Assembly: GCA_012728095.1 (NCBI GenBank)
Contig: JAAYFU010000043.1
Location: forward strand, 1 to 41,958
DNA from: Clostridiaceae bacterium
GTDB taxonomy: Bacteria > Bacillota > Clostridia > DSM-8532
Length of the DNA: 41,958 bases
Direction: 5' to 3'
Below, piece by piece: positions 34,592-41,958 of this stretch. Below the pieces are notes generated by a model. It was not told where the DNA came from, did no database searches, and saw only the letters and a program-made list of their open reading frames with translations. Within the stretch, counting starts at the first letter, position 1, and each line of letters starts with the position of its first letter. The translations under genes were made by a program, and so were the position numbers.

Positions 34592-35407
34592 ATGAAAATA
34601 GGGATCATCGGAGCCAGAAGCAAGCATGTCGAGTATTTTACCGAAGCCATCAACTCACTTTCTCCCAACGGCAGCATCAAGGTTTCCCATATCTGGGGGA
34701 ATGATGATCCCGGACGCCTCGATGAAATCGTAAGCAAAGGGGTGGTTCAACGAGTTTTCTCAGATCCAGGCGATCTCATCAAACAAAGCGATGCTGTTAT
34801 AATCGTTTTAAGAGATGGAACCAAGCATTTTAATTGGGCCGAAAAAGCTATCCTTGCAGGTAAGCCGGTCTTTATAGACAAACCCTTTACCTGCGATCCC
34901 GTTGAGGCAGAAAAACTTTATTTATTGTCACAAGAACATAATGTGGCGGTAACAGGCGGATCAACTCTTTGTTTTATACCCGAAATAGCAAATATGATCG
35001 TTCCGGTATGCGAAAGTTACAGTATTTCCTACAAAGCAGATTTATTTTCTCCCTATGGTGGTTGGTATTTTTACGGAAGTCATCTTACAGATCTATGCAC
35101 GACTTTGTTCGGCGGCAATTTCAGTTCCGTAACAGCAACACTCAGAAAAGGCTGTGTAACTGCAAAAATAACATATCCCGGGTTCACAGTCACTTTATAT
35201 TCTTCGCCCGAAGAACAACCACCGGTTTTCAGGGCTGACAAAGAATATATACTGGATGATCGGAATTGCTATTATTACGGTATGAAACATTTTATTGACA
35301 CAATAAAGAATAACTTTGCGCTTAAAGACAAACGCCACCTGGCTTCAGTCATACTTTTGGATGCTGTATTAAAAAGTATAAAAGACGAGGCGCCTGTCGT
35401 CTTTTAA
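34592..35407 (+). CDS. Gfo/Idh/MocA family oxidoreductase, short form
   Basis: This 271-residue protein has the Rossmann start MKIGIIGARSKHVEYF and the family motif as IDKP in GKPVFIDKPFTCDP (usually EKP). Gfo/Idh enzymes are normally 330-390 residues, so the C-terminal substrate domain is short, though GSHLTDL is present. GGGGGG lies upstream of the ATG. It is divergent from the catabolic operon and convergent with the LacI gene, whose stop overlaps this stop by three bases in a shared TTAA. It likely acts on a sugar-acid intermediate of the same pathway. Substrate unknown. Confidence 0.8.
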   Translation: MKIGIIGARSKHVEYFTEAINSLSPNGSIKVSHIWGNDDPGRLDEIVSKGVVQRVFSDPGDLIKQSDAVIIVLRDGTKHFNWAEKAILAGKPVFIDKPFTCDPVEAEKLYLLSQEHNVAVTGGSTLCFIPEIANMIVPVCESYSISYKADLFSPYGGWYFYGSHLTDLCTTLFGGNFSSVTATLRKGCVTAKITYPGFTVTLYSSPEEQPPVFRADKEYILDDRNCYYYGMKHFIDTIKNNFALKDKRHLASVILLDAVLKSIKDEAPVVF

Positions 35408-36468
35408 CTTATTATTTGTTTTACGGTATCCCTGACAACAAGCCTGGGGGTTAGGTGCATATCCATTGTCATAAAATTCTTGTTCTTTGAAATATAACCC
35501 AACATAATAATAGCAGCCAGTCTGCCGGTTTCTACTGAAGGATATCGTATGGTGGTCAGCGCGGGATAAAATGCCTCGGCAAAGGGTATATCATCGAACC
35601 CTATTATCGAAACATCGTCAGGGATATTTACTCCATTTTTTATCAGTACCTGCATCAGTCCTATGGCCAGCATATCATTGTTGCAGAAGATTGCCGTGGC
35701 GGGACAACCATCTTTCAGGAATTTCTCGGCTATCCTGCGACCTACGGATACTTCCTCCCCAACGTGCTGGAAATCGCTTTCCTGCACCTCTGCGGTATAA
35801 ACCAGGTTTTCATTGTAGCCTCTGCCCGACTCAATCATTGCTTCTCTGTACCCTTTATGAATCTGGTGACGTGTCCACCTTGTAAGAGGCATAGTGGCAA
35901 AGGCAATTTTACGGTGACCTTGTCGGATTAAATACTCAATTGCCATGCGGGCGCCGGCCCTGGAATCATAACTTATACAGGGACAATCAACATCGCTGAC
36001 TTTCTGGTCCAGCAGGACAAACTTCATTCCCTTTTTAATGTATTTGTTGATGACATCAGGATCTTCATCAACCGACGACAGAATGACACCCAGTGTCCGG
36101 CGATGATAAAGCTCATAAAGAAAATCATGCTCTCTCTTTACGTCTGACATGGTATTGCACAAGATGATGTTGCACTTGTTTTCCGAAAGTACGGTATCAA
36201 TGCCCATCAAAGTCTGGAGATAAAACTGGTTTGTTACGTTTGGAATGGCTACCCCGATATCCCTGTATTGCCGGTCATCGTTGCGTAAAGCCTGAGCGGC
36301 TAAATTAGGAACATAACCCAATTTTTCCACTGCATCCTTTACACGCTGCTGTACGGCCGCACTTACCTTGTAATCGGGATTATTAAGTACTCTTGAAACA
36401 GTGGCTATGGATACTTCGGCTAATTCTGCAACATCTTTGATGGTAACTCGTTTTTTTATCTTGCTCAT
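35404..36468 (-). CDS. LacI-family transcriptional repressor
   Basis: This 354-residue regulator has the helix-turn-helix VTIKDVAELAEVSIATVSRVLNN at the N-terminus, the hinge LGYVPNLAAQALR, and a periplasmic-binding-like effector domain with GVAIPNVTNQFYLQTLMGI, AIFCNNDMLAIGL and DVSIIGFDDIPFAE. LacI proteins bind palindromic operators with a central CG and release them when a sugar or sugar acid binds. The two AGAAAACGNTTAC sites at 34309 and 34496 are candidate operators. No clear ribosome site precedes the ATG, which suggests low-level translation. The likely inducer is the substrate of the neighbouring operon. Confidence 0.9.
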   Translation of the reverse strand: MSKIKKRVTIKDVAELAEVSIATVSRVLNNPDYKVSAAVQQRVKDAVEKLGYVPNLAAQALRNDDRQYRDIGVAIPNVTNQFYLQTLMGIDTVLSENKCNIILCNTMSDVKREHDFLYELYHRRTLGVILSSVDEDPDVINKYIKKGMKFVLLDQKVSDVDCPCISYDSRAGARMAIEYLIRQGHRKIAFATMPLTRWTRHQIHKGYREAMIESGRGYNENLVYTAEVQESDFQHVGEEVSVGRRIAEKFLKDGCPATAIFCNNDMLAIGLMQVLIKNGVNIPDDVSIIGFDDIPFAEAFYPALTTIRYPSVETGRLAAIIMLGYISKNKNFMTMDMHLTPRLVVRDTVKQIIS

Positions 36469-36562
36469 CGGCTATGATTGGCTCCGTTTCTTAATTGTAT
36501 TCCTAATAATTATAAATATAGAAACTGAGTTTTAACAAGTATATTTTTTAGGAGGGTTAATA

Positions 36563-37585
36563 ATGAAGAATTACACACTTAATGAACTGTTTGATATTAT
36601 GACAGCTCCGAGTCAACGTCTTACGGAAGACATCAAGTCAATAAACGACAATATTATGATTCTCGGGGCGGGAGGAAAAGTAGGTCCCTCACTTGCCATT
36701 ACGGCCAAACGTGCGTTTAAAGCTGCCGGCATCGATAAGGAAGTCTATGCCGTTTCCCTATTTGATTATCCTGAAACTGTCAACATAATGAAGGATGCCG
36801 GAGTCACGGTTATTGAGGCTGATCTTTCCGATCCTGCCCAACTTGAAAAGCTTCCTGACGTGAAAAATATCATATATATGGTGGGCAAGAAGTTTGGTAC
36901 TACCGGCAACCAGTCCCTGACATGGTATATAAATGTAATCCTGCCGTCCAAAGTAGCCGAAAGATTCCCCGACAGTAATATCGTCGTTTTCTCTTCTGGC
37001 AATGTCTATGGCATGGAGCCTCTTTATTCAGGAGGGGCCACAGAAGAAGATGAGTTAAGGCCAATCGGAGAGTATGCCCAAAGCTGTGTAGGCCGCGAAA
37101 GAATAATGGAGTACTATAGCAGAAAAAACAATACTCCTATGCTTATGTTCCGGCTGAATTATGCCATTGATCTTCGCTACGGCGTTTTATATGACATAGC
37201 AAAAAATGTTATGGACGGAACCCCTGTAAGTTTAAGCCAGGGAGTCTTTAACTGTATCTGGCAGGGGGATGTATGCGAATACGCGATTCGTTCACTCCTC
37301 CATACAAAGACTCCGCCTGAAATACTCAATGTAACCAGTCCCGAGATATACTCGGTCCGTTATGTCGCCAATGAATTCGGAAAACGGTTCGGCAAAAAAC
37401 CTGTATTTGACGGTCAGGAAGAATACCAGGCATTATTCAGCAATACCGCCAAAATGGTTAAACTTCTGGGCGCTCCCAGGGTCGGGCTGATCGAGATGAT
37501 AGATATGATAGCCGACTGGATGCTCAACGGCGGAAAGGCAATTAACGCACCCACCCATTTTGAAGTGACCGACGGAAAATTCTGA
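36563..37585 (+). CDS. NAD-dependent epimerase/dehydratase-like protein with an atypical active site
   Basis: This 340-residue extended short-chain dehydrogenase has the nucleotide motif ILGAGGKVGPSLA, then NIVVFSSGNVYG, where serine normally precedes the catalytic tyrosine. At the YxxxK position it reads YAQSCVGRE, so the Lys is replaced by Cys. Either another residue replaces it or the protein catalyses a different step. GGAGG lies upstream of the ATG. It is divergent from the LacI gene and 77 bases upstream of the SDR gene, probably on the same mRNA. A role in sugar or uronate isomerisation or dehydration is plausible but not shown. Confidence 0.78.
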   Translation: MKNYTLNELFDIMTAPSQRLTEDIKSINDNIMILGAGGKVGPSLAITAKRAFKAAGIDKEVYAVSLFDYPETVNIMKDAGVTVIEADLSDPAQLEKLPDVKNIIYMVGKKFGTTGNQSLTWYINVILPSKVAERFPDSNIVVFSSGNVYGMEPLYSGGATEEDELRPIGEYAQSCVGRERIMEYYSRKNNTPMLMFRLNYAIDLRYGVLYDIAKNVMDGTPVSLSQGVFNCIWQGDVCEYAIRSLLHTKTPPEILNVTSPEIYSVRYVANEFGKRFGKKPVFDGQEEYQALFSNTAKMVKLLGAPRVGLIEMIDMIADWMLNGGKAINAPTHFEVTDGKF

Positions 37586-37587
37586 TT

Positions 37588-37613
37588 ATACGGATTAACC
37601 GAAATATCCGTAT
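37588..37613 (+). promoter_or_regulatory. Intergenic hairpin between the epimerase-like and SDR genes
   Basis: ATACGGAT and ATCCGTAT pair over eight bases, directly followed by a palindrome CAGTTAACTG. No T-run follows, so read-through into the SDR gene is expected. Confidence 0.35.
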
Positions 37614-37662
37614 CAGTTAACTGACCGATTATTGAAAAATACTTGTATGAAAGGAGTATATC

Positions 37663-38475
37663 ATGATTAATTTCAGTCTGAAGGACAAAGTAGCCGTTAT
37701 TACAGGAGGAGCAGGAATCATCTGCTCTACCATAGGACGCGAAATGGCAGAAATGGGTGTTAAAGTCGCCCTTCTAGACATGGCAGAGGATAAAGCGAAA
37801 GAAATTGCCGAAGAGATCAATGCAGCCGGAGGCGAAGCAATCGGAGTTAAGGTGAACGTGCTGGAAAAAGCCAGTATTCAGGAAGCATGCGATATTGTCA
37901 TGAAACGTTTCGGCCGTGTTGACATACTTATAAACGGTGCCGGGGGAAATAAACCTGCGGCTACCACCAGCAGCGAGCTATCCTTCTTCGATCTTCCGGA
38001 AGACGCTCTCCAGTGGGTGTTGAATCTCAATCTGCTGGGGTCTGTCTATCCTTCCCAGGTTTTTGGCAGGATCATGGTAAGCCAGGATTCGGGGTCAATT
38101 GTAAATATATCATCCATGGCCGCCTATACTCCCCTGACCAATACTATCGCCTACAGCGCCGCAAAGGCAGCCATTTCGAACTTTACCCAATGGCTTGCAA
38201 CCCACATGAACCAGAATTACAGCAAAAAAATCAGGGTAAACGCCATCGCACCGGGATTTCTCCTGACCCAACAGAACTATTATCTCTTATGTAAAGAAGA
38301 TGGTTCACCCACTGAGCGCGGGCAGAAAGTCCTGAACAGGACCCCCATGGGACGTTATGGGGAGCCTGTCGAACTGGTTGGTGGTATAGTTTACTTATGC
38401 TCGGATGCAGCCAGCTTCGTAAACGGAATAGTTTTGCCTATTGACGGCGGATTCCTTGCATATTCAGGAGTATAA
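37663..38475 (+). CDS. SDR oxidoreductase, D-mannonate/fructuronate reductase-like
   Basis: This 270-residue short-chain dehydrogenase has the NAD motif TGGAGIICSTIG, NGAGGN, catalytic Tyr and Lys in YSAAKAAI, and a serine in NISSMAAY. The C-terminal segment LLTQQNYYLLCKEDG, then GRYGEPVELVGG and PIDGGFLAYSGV, is typical of the SDR-type fructuronate reductases (D-mannonate oxidoreductases) of hexuronate breakdown. That route yields mannonate and then KDG, which fits the KDG kinase and aldolase in this window. AAGGAG precedes the ATG. No mannonate dehydratase gene is in the window. The substrate call is moderate. Confidence 0.82.
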   Translation: MINFSLKDKVAVITGGAGIICSTIGREMAEMGVKVALLDMAEDKAKEIAEEINAAGGEAIGVKVNVLEKASIQEACDIVMKRFGRVDILINGAGGNKPAATTSSELSFFDLPEDALQWVLNLNLLGSVYPSQVFGRIMVSQDSGSIVNISSMAAYTPLTNTIAYSAAKAAISNFTQWLATHMNQNYSKKIRVNAIAPGFLLTQQNYYLLCKEDGSPTERGQKVLNRTPMGRYGEPVELVGGIVYLCSDAASFVNGIVLPIDGGFLAYSGV

Positions 38476-38587
38476 AAATAATCGATCTATCTCATGGTGG
38501 TCGCCCTTTCCTTAAGTGATTTGCCAATTTACATCTTCTACAGTTGATTTTCGCTTTCATGTTACGTACCATGCTTGCGCACAACCA

Positions 38588-38623
38588 AAAGGGTTTCAGG
38601 ACTAAAAAGTTCTGAAACCCTTT
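38588..38623 (+). terminator. Terminator after the SDR gene
   Basis: AAAGGGTTTCAG and CTGAAACCCTTT form a 12-bp stem, extended by a GACT/AGTT pairing with a 4-base loop, then ATTT. It closes the rightward transcript. Confidence 0.8.
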
Positions 38624-39124
38624 ATTTAAAAACTTTCTACGACTAATTTAAATTATATTATTTTATATCCAGACATACAAGGAATTCTTCAATATAACTA
38701 CAAAGGAATACAGAAATACCGATATATTCTTTAACATAGCTCAGGACTTGTTGTTATATTATATTTCAATTCATTCAAGCCTTTCAGAATTCAATATCCC
38801 GTTTTATCCCGTTTTGTCCAAAATTTCTTATCCTTTTTAAACTTCTATCTAAATGAATAAAATAAAAAATTAAAGATAATATTTTAAGCAACTACGAATT
38901 GAATTGCATATAATTAGTAGATTTTTGCCATGAGAGAACAGATTCTCACAAGCAATGTATATTCTATTGCAGAATTCCAATAAAGACTTCCTGTCCTAAA
39001 GAGTCATTAAGTTATATTAATATTACACTTCAATATAAATTTTGCTAGAAAAGAGTATTTTCATAATTACTGTACTCAGAATTTTTTCTCTGTTAAAGTA
39101 AAGAAACTGTCCTGCATAAATCCC
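38624..39124. other. AT-rich intergenic stretch without a gene
   Basis: I see no convincing reading frame, RNA gene or clear terminator here. The only structure is a tandem ATCCCGTTTT pair (38796-38815) and a short inverted repeat TGAGA...TCTCA near 38930. Confidence 0.5.
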
Positions 39125-41731
39125 CTATACTTTCTTAGTACGCGTCAGGGAAATTGCCTTTGAGATTTCGCTTACTATCAGCGGTACAAGTGACAGTCCG
39201 ATAACAACCAGCCATTCAATTCCTGTCAGGCTTACAACATGGAAGACAGGCTGAAAAGGTGGTATGAGCAAAACAGATAACTGAAGCAACAGGCCGGTTA
39301 TAAAAGCAATATTCATACTTTTATTTGAGAAAACACCGATCTTGAATATTGAATGACTTTCACTCCGCAATGCAAAAGCACGCGTCAATTCGCAGAAGAC
39401 CAGGGTGGCAAAAGACATGGTGCAGGCAGTAGTATCGGCCAAAATTGGATCGGATAGAACATACTCTCCCAGATAATAAGCCAAAAGCGTAACAAATCCT
39501 ACCAAAGAACCGTAAAAAGTAATGCTTCTGACAAAAGAACGATTGAACAGGTTCTCTTTCGGATCCCTTGGCTTTTGCTTCATTACATCGCTCTCAACAG
39601 CTTCCATACCCAATGCAAGGGCCGGCAGCGAGTCTGTGACCAGGTTAAGCCACAATAACTGTATAGCTACCAAAGGCATCTGGCGAAAATTCAGTGCAGT
39701 GGCTATGAAAATAGTAATGATTTCACCTATATTGCATGAGAGCAGGTACTGTATGGATTTCTTTATATTGGCATAAATTCCGCGTCCCTCTTCCACTGCA
39801 TGAACTATGGTCGTAAAATTATCATCGGTTAGAATCATATCTGAAGCGCCCTTTGCGACATCGGTTCCGGTAATGCCCATGGCACAGCCTATGTCCGCTA
39901 CTTTAAGCGCAGGCGCATCATTAACACCATCGCCGGTCATGGCAACAACATGGCCTTTGCTCTGCCATGCCGTTACAATCCTAATTTTGTGCTCAGGAGT
40001 GACCCTGGCATATACAGAATATCGTTCAATGTTTTCAATCAGCTGCTCTTGTGATATTTTATCCAGGTCTTCTCCGACTATGGCCAAATCCCCGTCCCTG
40101 AATATACCGAGTTCCTTAGCAATGGCTATAGCCGTAAGTTTATGATCACCTGTAATCATTATGGGACGAATCCCTGCGTCATAGCATTTTGCCACGGCAT
40201 CCTTAACCTCAAGGCGAGGCGGATCGATCATTCCCAGTAATCCAACAAAGGTAAGTCCGTTTTCCACATCATCACTGGTAATTTGAGCAGGAACATCATC
40301 TATATCCTTGTATGCTACTCCCAGTACACGCAGCGCTTTTGCTGACATATTTTCATTCTGTTCCTCGACTTTTCTTTGGGTTTCCTTGTCTATCGTACAT
40401 CTACGCAACAGTATGTCAGGCGCGCCTTTTACCATGATTCGGATTTTTCCATCAACCTTGTGCAGCGTGCTCATAAGCTTGCGTTCTGAGTCAAATGGCA
40501 ATTCAGCGACACGGGGCATATCAGATTCCAGGCTGTTTTTGTCAAGTCCTTCTTTTAAAGCAATATCCACCAATGCAGTTTCAGTCGGATCTCCGTATGT
40601 TTTGGGATTGTTCGTTTCATCATATCTCAGTTTTGCGTCATTGCAGAGCGCACCTATCGTCAGGGCAAGATTTTTTTCATTTTCGTTAAGTGTCCATACA
40701 TCAACAACAGTCATTTTATTCTGTGTCAGGGTCCCGGTCTTATCGGAACATATGACACTGGCACAGCCGAGAGTCTCGACAGCAGGCAATTTCCGTATAA
40801 TGGCGTTTCTGGCTACCATACGTTTTACACCCAGCGCCAAAACTATAGTCACAATCGCTGCAAGACCCTCCGGAATAGCGGCAACTGCCAGTGCAACAGC
40901 TGACATGAAAATTTCAAGGATAGGGCGGGAATGAAGAAGTCCAACTACGAACATAACGGCACAGACACTGAGACATACTATGGACAAAACCTTGGATGTT
41001 TCTGACATTTTTTTCTGCAGAGGAGTTTCTACATCGGATTCATTCATGAGCATATTTGCAATCCGACCAACCTGGGTATTCATGCCTGTTTCAGTAACAA
41101 CACAGGTAGCACGTCCGTTCGTGATGACGGTCGATGATATCACCATGTTTTTCCTGTCGGCTAATCCGGTTTCTTCGGGCAATCTGTCAATTGCACTTTT
41201 TTCAACAGGAACCGATTCTCCTGTCATAGCCGATTCATCAGCCCTTAGATTTGCACATTCAATAATCCTGGCATCTGCCGGTACCAGATCCCCTGCCTCC
41301 AAAATAATAACATCGCCTGGAACCAGCAGGTTTGAATCTATGTGTATTATCGTACCATCGCGGATAACTTTTGCCAGTGGCGCTGACATTTTTTTCAGCG
41401 CTTCCAGTGCTTTTTCGGCATTACTTTCCTGCATTATTGAGATAACTGCATTTACAATTACGATCAATAAAATTATGATTGAATCAAGCCAATCGCGAAA
41501 GCCGCTTGAAACGAGAGACAGAACAGCAGCAACCAGTAGAACAATAATCATAGGGTCTTTCATCTGGCTTAGAAAACGCACCAGGAGACTTGGTTTTTCT
41601 TGCGACTCAAGCTCGTTTTTCCCGAACTTCTCCAATCTTTTAGAGGCTTCTTCGGAAGTAAGTCCGGTCAACGGATTTGTTTCCAGTTTTTCAGTTACTT
41701 CCGAAGGAGTCATACTAAACCAGTTAACCAT
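39125..41731 (-). CDS. Calcium-transporting P-type ATPase (SERCA/PMCA-like, P2)
   Basis: This 868-residue pump exports calcium using ATP. All P-type motifs are present: TGESVPV (actuator), the phosphorylated Asp in SDKTGTLTQNK, KGAPD for nucleotide binding, MITGDH and GDGVNDAPAL. Calcium ligands match SERCA: VAAIPEGL in helix 4, NIGEIITIF in helix 5 (Asn and Glu of site I), LLWLNLVTDSLPA in helix 6 (Asn, Thr, Asp), and FCELTRAF in helix 8. Unlike some Listeria-type pumps it appears to keep both calcium sites. The N-terminus lacks an autoinhibitory extension. GAAGGAAG precedes the ATG. It is probably monocistronic and unrelated to the neighbours. Confidence 0.9.
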   Translation of the reverse strand: MVNWFSMTPSEVTEKLETNPLTGLTSEEASKRLEKFGKNELESQEKPSLLVRFLSQMKDPMIIVLLVAAVLSLVSSGFRDWLDSIIILLIVIVNAVISIMQESNAEKALEALKKMSAPLAKVIRDGTIIHIDSNLLVPGDVIILEAGDLVPADARIIECANLRADESAMTGESVPVEKSAIDRLPEETGLADRKNMVISSTVITNGRATCVVTETGMNTQVGRIANMLMNESDVETPLQKKMSETSKVLSIVCLSVCAVMFVVGLLHSRPILEIFMSAVALAVAAIPEGLAAIVTIVLALGVKRMVARNAIIRKLPAVETLGCASVICSDKTGTLTQNKMTVVDVWTLNENEKNLALTIGALCNDAKLRYDETNNPKTYGDPTETALVDIALKEGLDKNSLESDMPRVAELPFDSERKLMSTLHKVDGKIRIMVKGAPDILLRRCTIDKETQRKVEEQNENMSAKALRVLGVAYKDIDDVPAQITSDDVENGLTFVGLLGMIDPPRLEVKDAVAKCYDAGIRPIMITGDHKLTAIAIAKELGIFRDGDLAIVGEDLDKISQEQLIENIERYSVYARVTPEHKIRIVTAWQSKGHVVAMTGDGVNDAPALKVADIGCAMGITGTDVAKGASDMILTDDNFTTIVHAVEEGRGIYANIKKSIQYLLSCNIGEIITIFIATALNFRQMPLVAIQLLWLNLVTDSLPALALGMEAVESDVMKQKPRDPKENLFNRSFVRSITFYGSLVGFVTLLAYYLGEYVLSDPILADTTACTMSFATLVFCELTRAFALRSESHSIFKIGVFSNKSMNIAFITGLLLQLSVLLIPPFQPVFHVVSLTGIEWLVVIGLSLVPLIVSEISKAISLTRTKKV

Positions 41732-41958
41732 GTTAATCTTCCTTCGTACAGTTAATCAAAAACATAATATTATAAAGTATCCGTTTATAATAATATTGCT
41801 GTTTTACTCATTAAAGTTAATGATAATTAAGTCATTGTTCTATATCTTGATTTAATCATAAATCCATCTCAATTACAAAGGTTAATATCTGTAGGAAAAC
41901 AAAATGGGGTAAATTTTTATCCCGGCTTATTCTTTGATAAAGTACAGTAATTATTCCA
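41732..41958. other. Upstream region of the calcium ATPase, partial intergenic
   Basis: AT-rich sequence that runs to the window edge. It probably holds the pump's promoter, but no element stands out. No gene seen. Confidence 0.4.

Noticed and set aside
39060-41953. Inverted 14-base match AGTACAGTAATTAT flanking the calcium ATPase gene, like element ends.
   Set aside because: A 14-base match between two AT-rich intergenic places is expected by chance in a window of this size, and there is no transposase or target duplication.

Overview
The window looks like a chromosome segment of an anaerobic Firmicute, probably class Clostridia. The signs are strong GGAGG ribosome sites, frequent TTG/GTG starts, a clostridial-type LexA box, LacI/cre-like operators and a monofunctional GT51 enzyme. 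No rRNA, tRNA or CRISPR array was seen. By eye the defence region (about 1080-14700) is AT-rich (one sampled line near 9000 is 30% G+C), while the catabolic region is richer (a sampled line near 23040 is 42%).

Region 1 (1-1089) is the end of a mobile element: a 5'-truncated ExeA/TniB-type AAA ATPase, a small partner protein and a hairpin. Region 2 (1080-14702) is a leftward defence island. Its upstream half, sulfurtransferase - DUF4007 protein - large P-loop ATPase - cysteine desulfurase, matches the SspD-SspB-SspC-SspA set that puts single-strand phosphorothioates into DNA. Its downstream half resembles a linked restriction cassette: a PLD-nuclease/SF2 helicase, a newly noticed 55-residue coiled-coil protein, a DndD/Rad50-like ATPase and two unrecognised proteins. 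A LexA (SOS) box lies just upstream of the operon promoter, so the system may be induced by DNA damage.

Region 3 (14790-17262) is a tandem trio of paralogous Gln/Asn-rich, Cys-containing repeat proteins with amyloid- or solenoid-like periodicity. I cannot assign them to a known family. Region 4 (17486-20731) holds a GT51 peptidoglycan glycosyltransferase, a GNAT acetyltransferase whose N-terminus is split by an apparent one-base frameshift, a ClbS/DfsB-like protein and a beta-hydroxyacid dehydrogenase.

Region 5 (20878-34464) is a tightly packed 13-kb leftward operon of 13 genes. It encodes a complete LivKHMGF-type ABC importer, a PQ-loop/SemiSWEET-like membrane protein, a glucosamine-6-phosphate-deaminase-like enzyme, a creatininase-family amidohydrolase, a Gfo/Idh dehydrogenase, a DHOD-GltD-ferredoxin fusion, an Ldh_2 dehydrogenase, a KDPG aldolase fused to a VOC domain and a KDG kinase. 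The last two enzymes fix the end of the route (KDG to KDPG to pyruvate plus glyceraldehyde-3-phosphate). The importer and deaminase suggest a nitrogen-containing sugar-acid substrate that I cannot name. Region 6 (34496-38623) has a divergent Gfo/Idh gene, a LacI-family repressor, an NAD-dependent epimerase-like protein and a fructuronate-reductase-like SDR, with two matching operator-like sites around the divergent promoters. Region 7 (39125-41731) is a SERCA-like calcium P-type ATPase.
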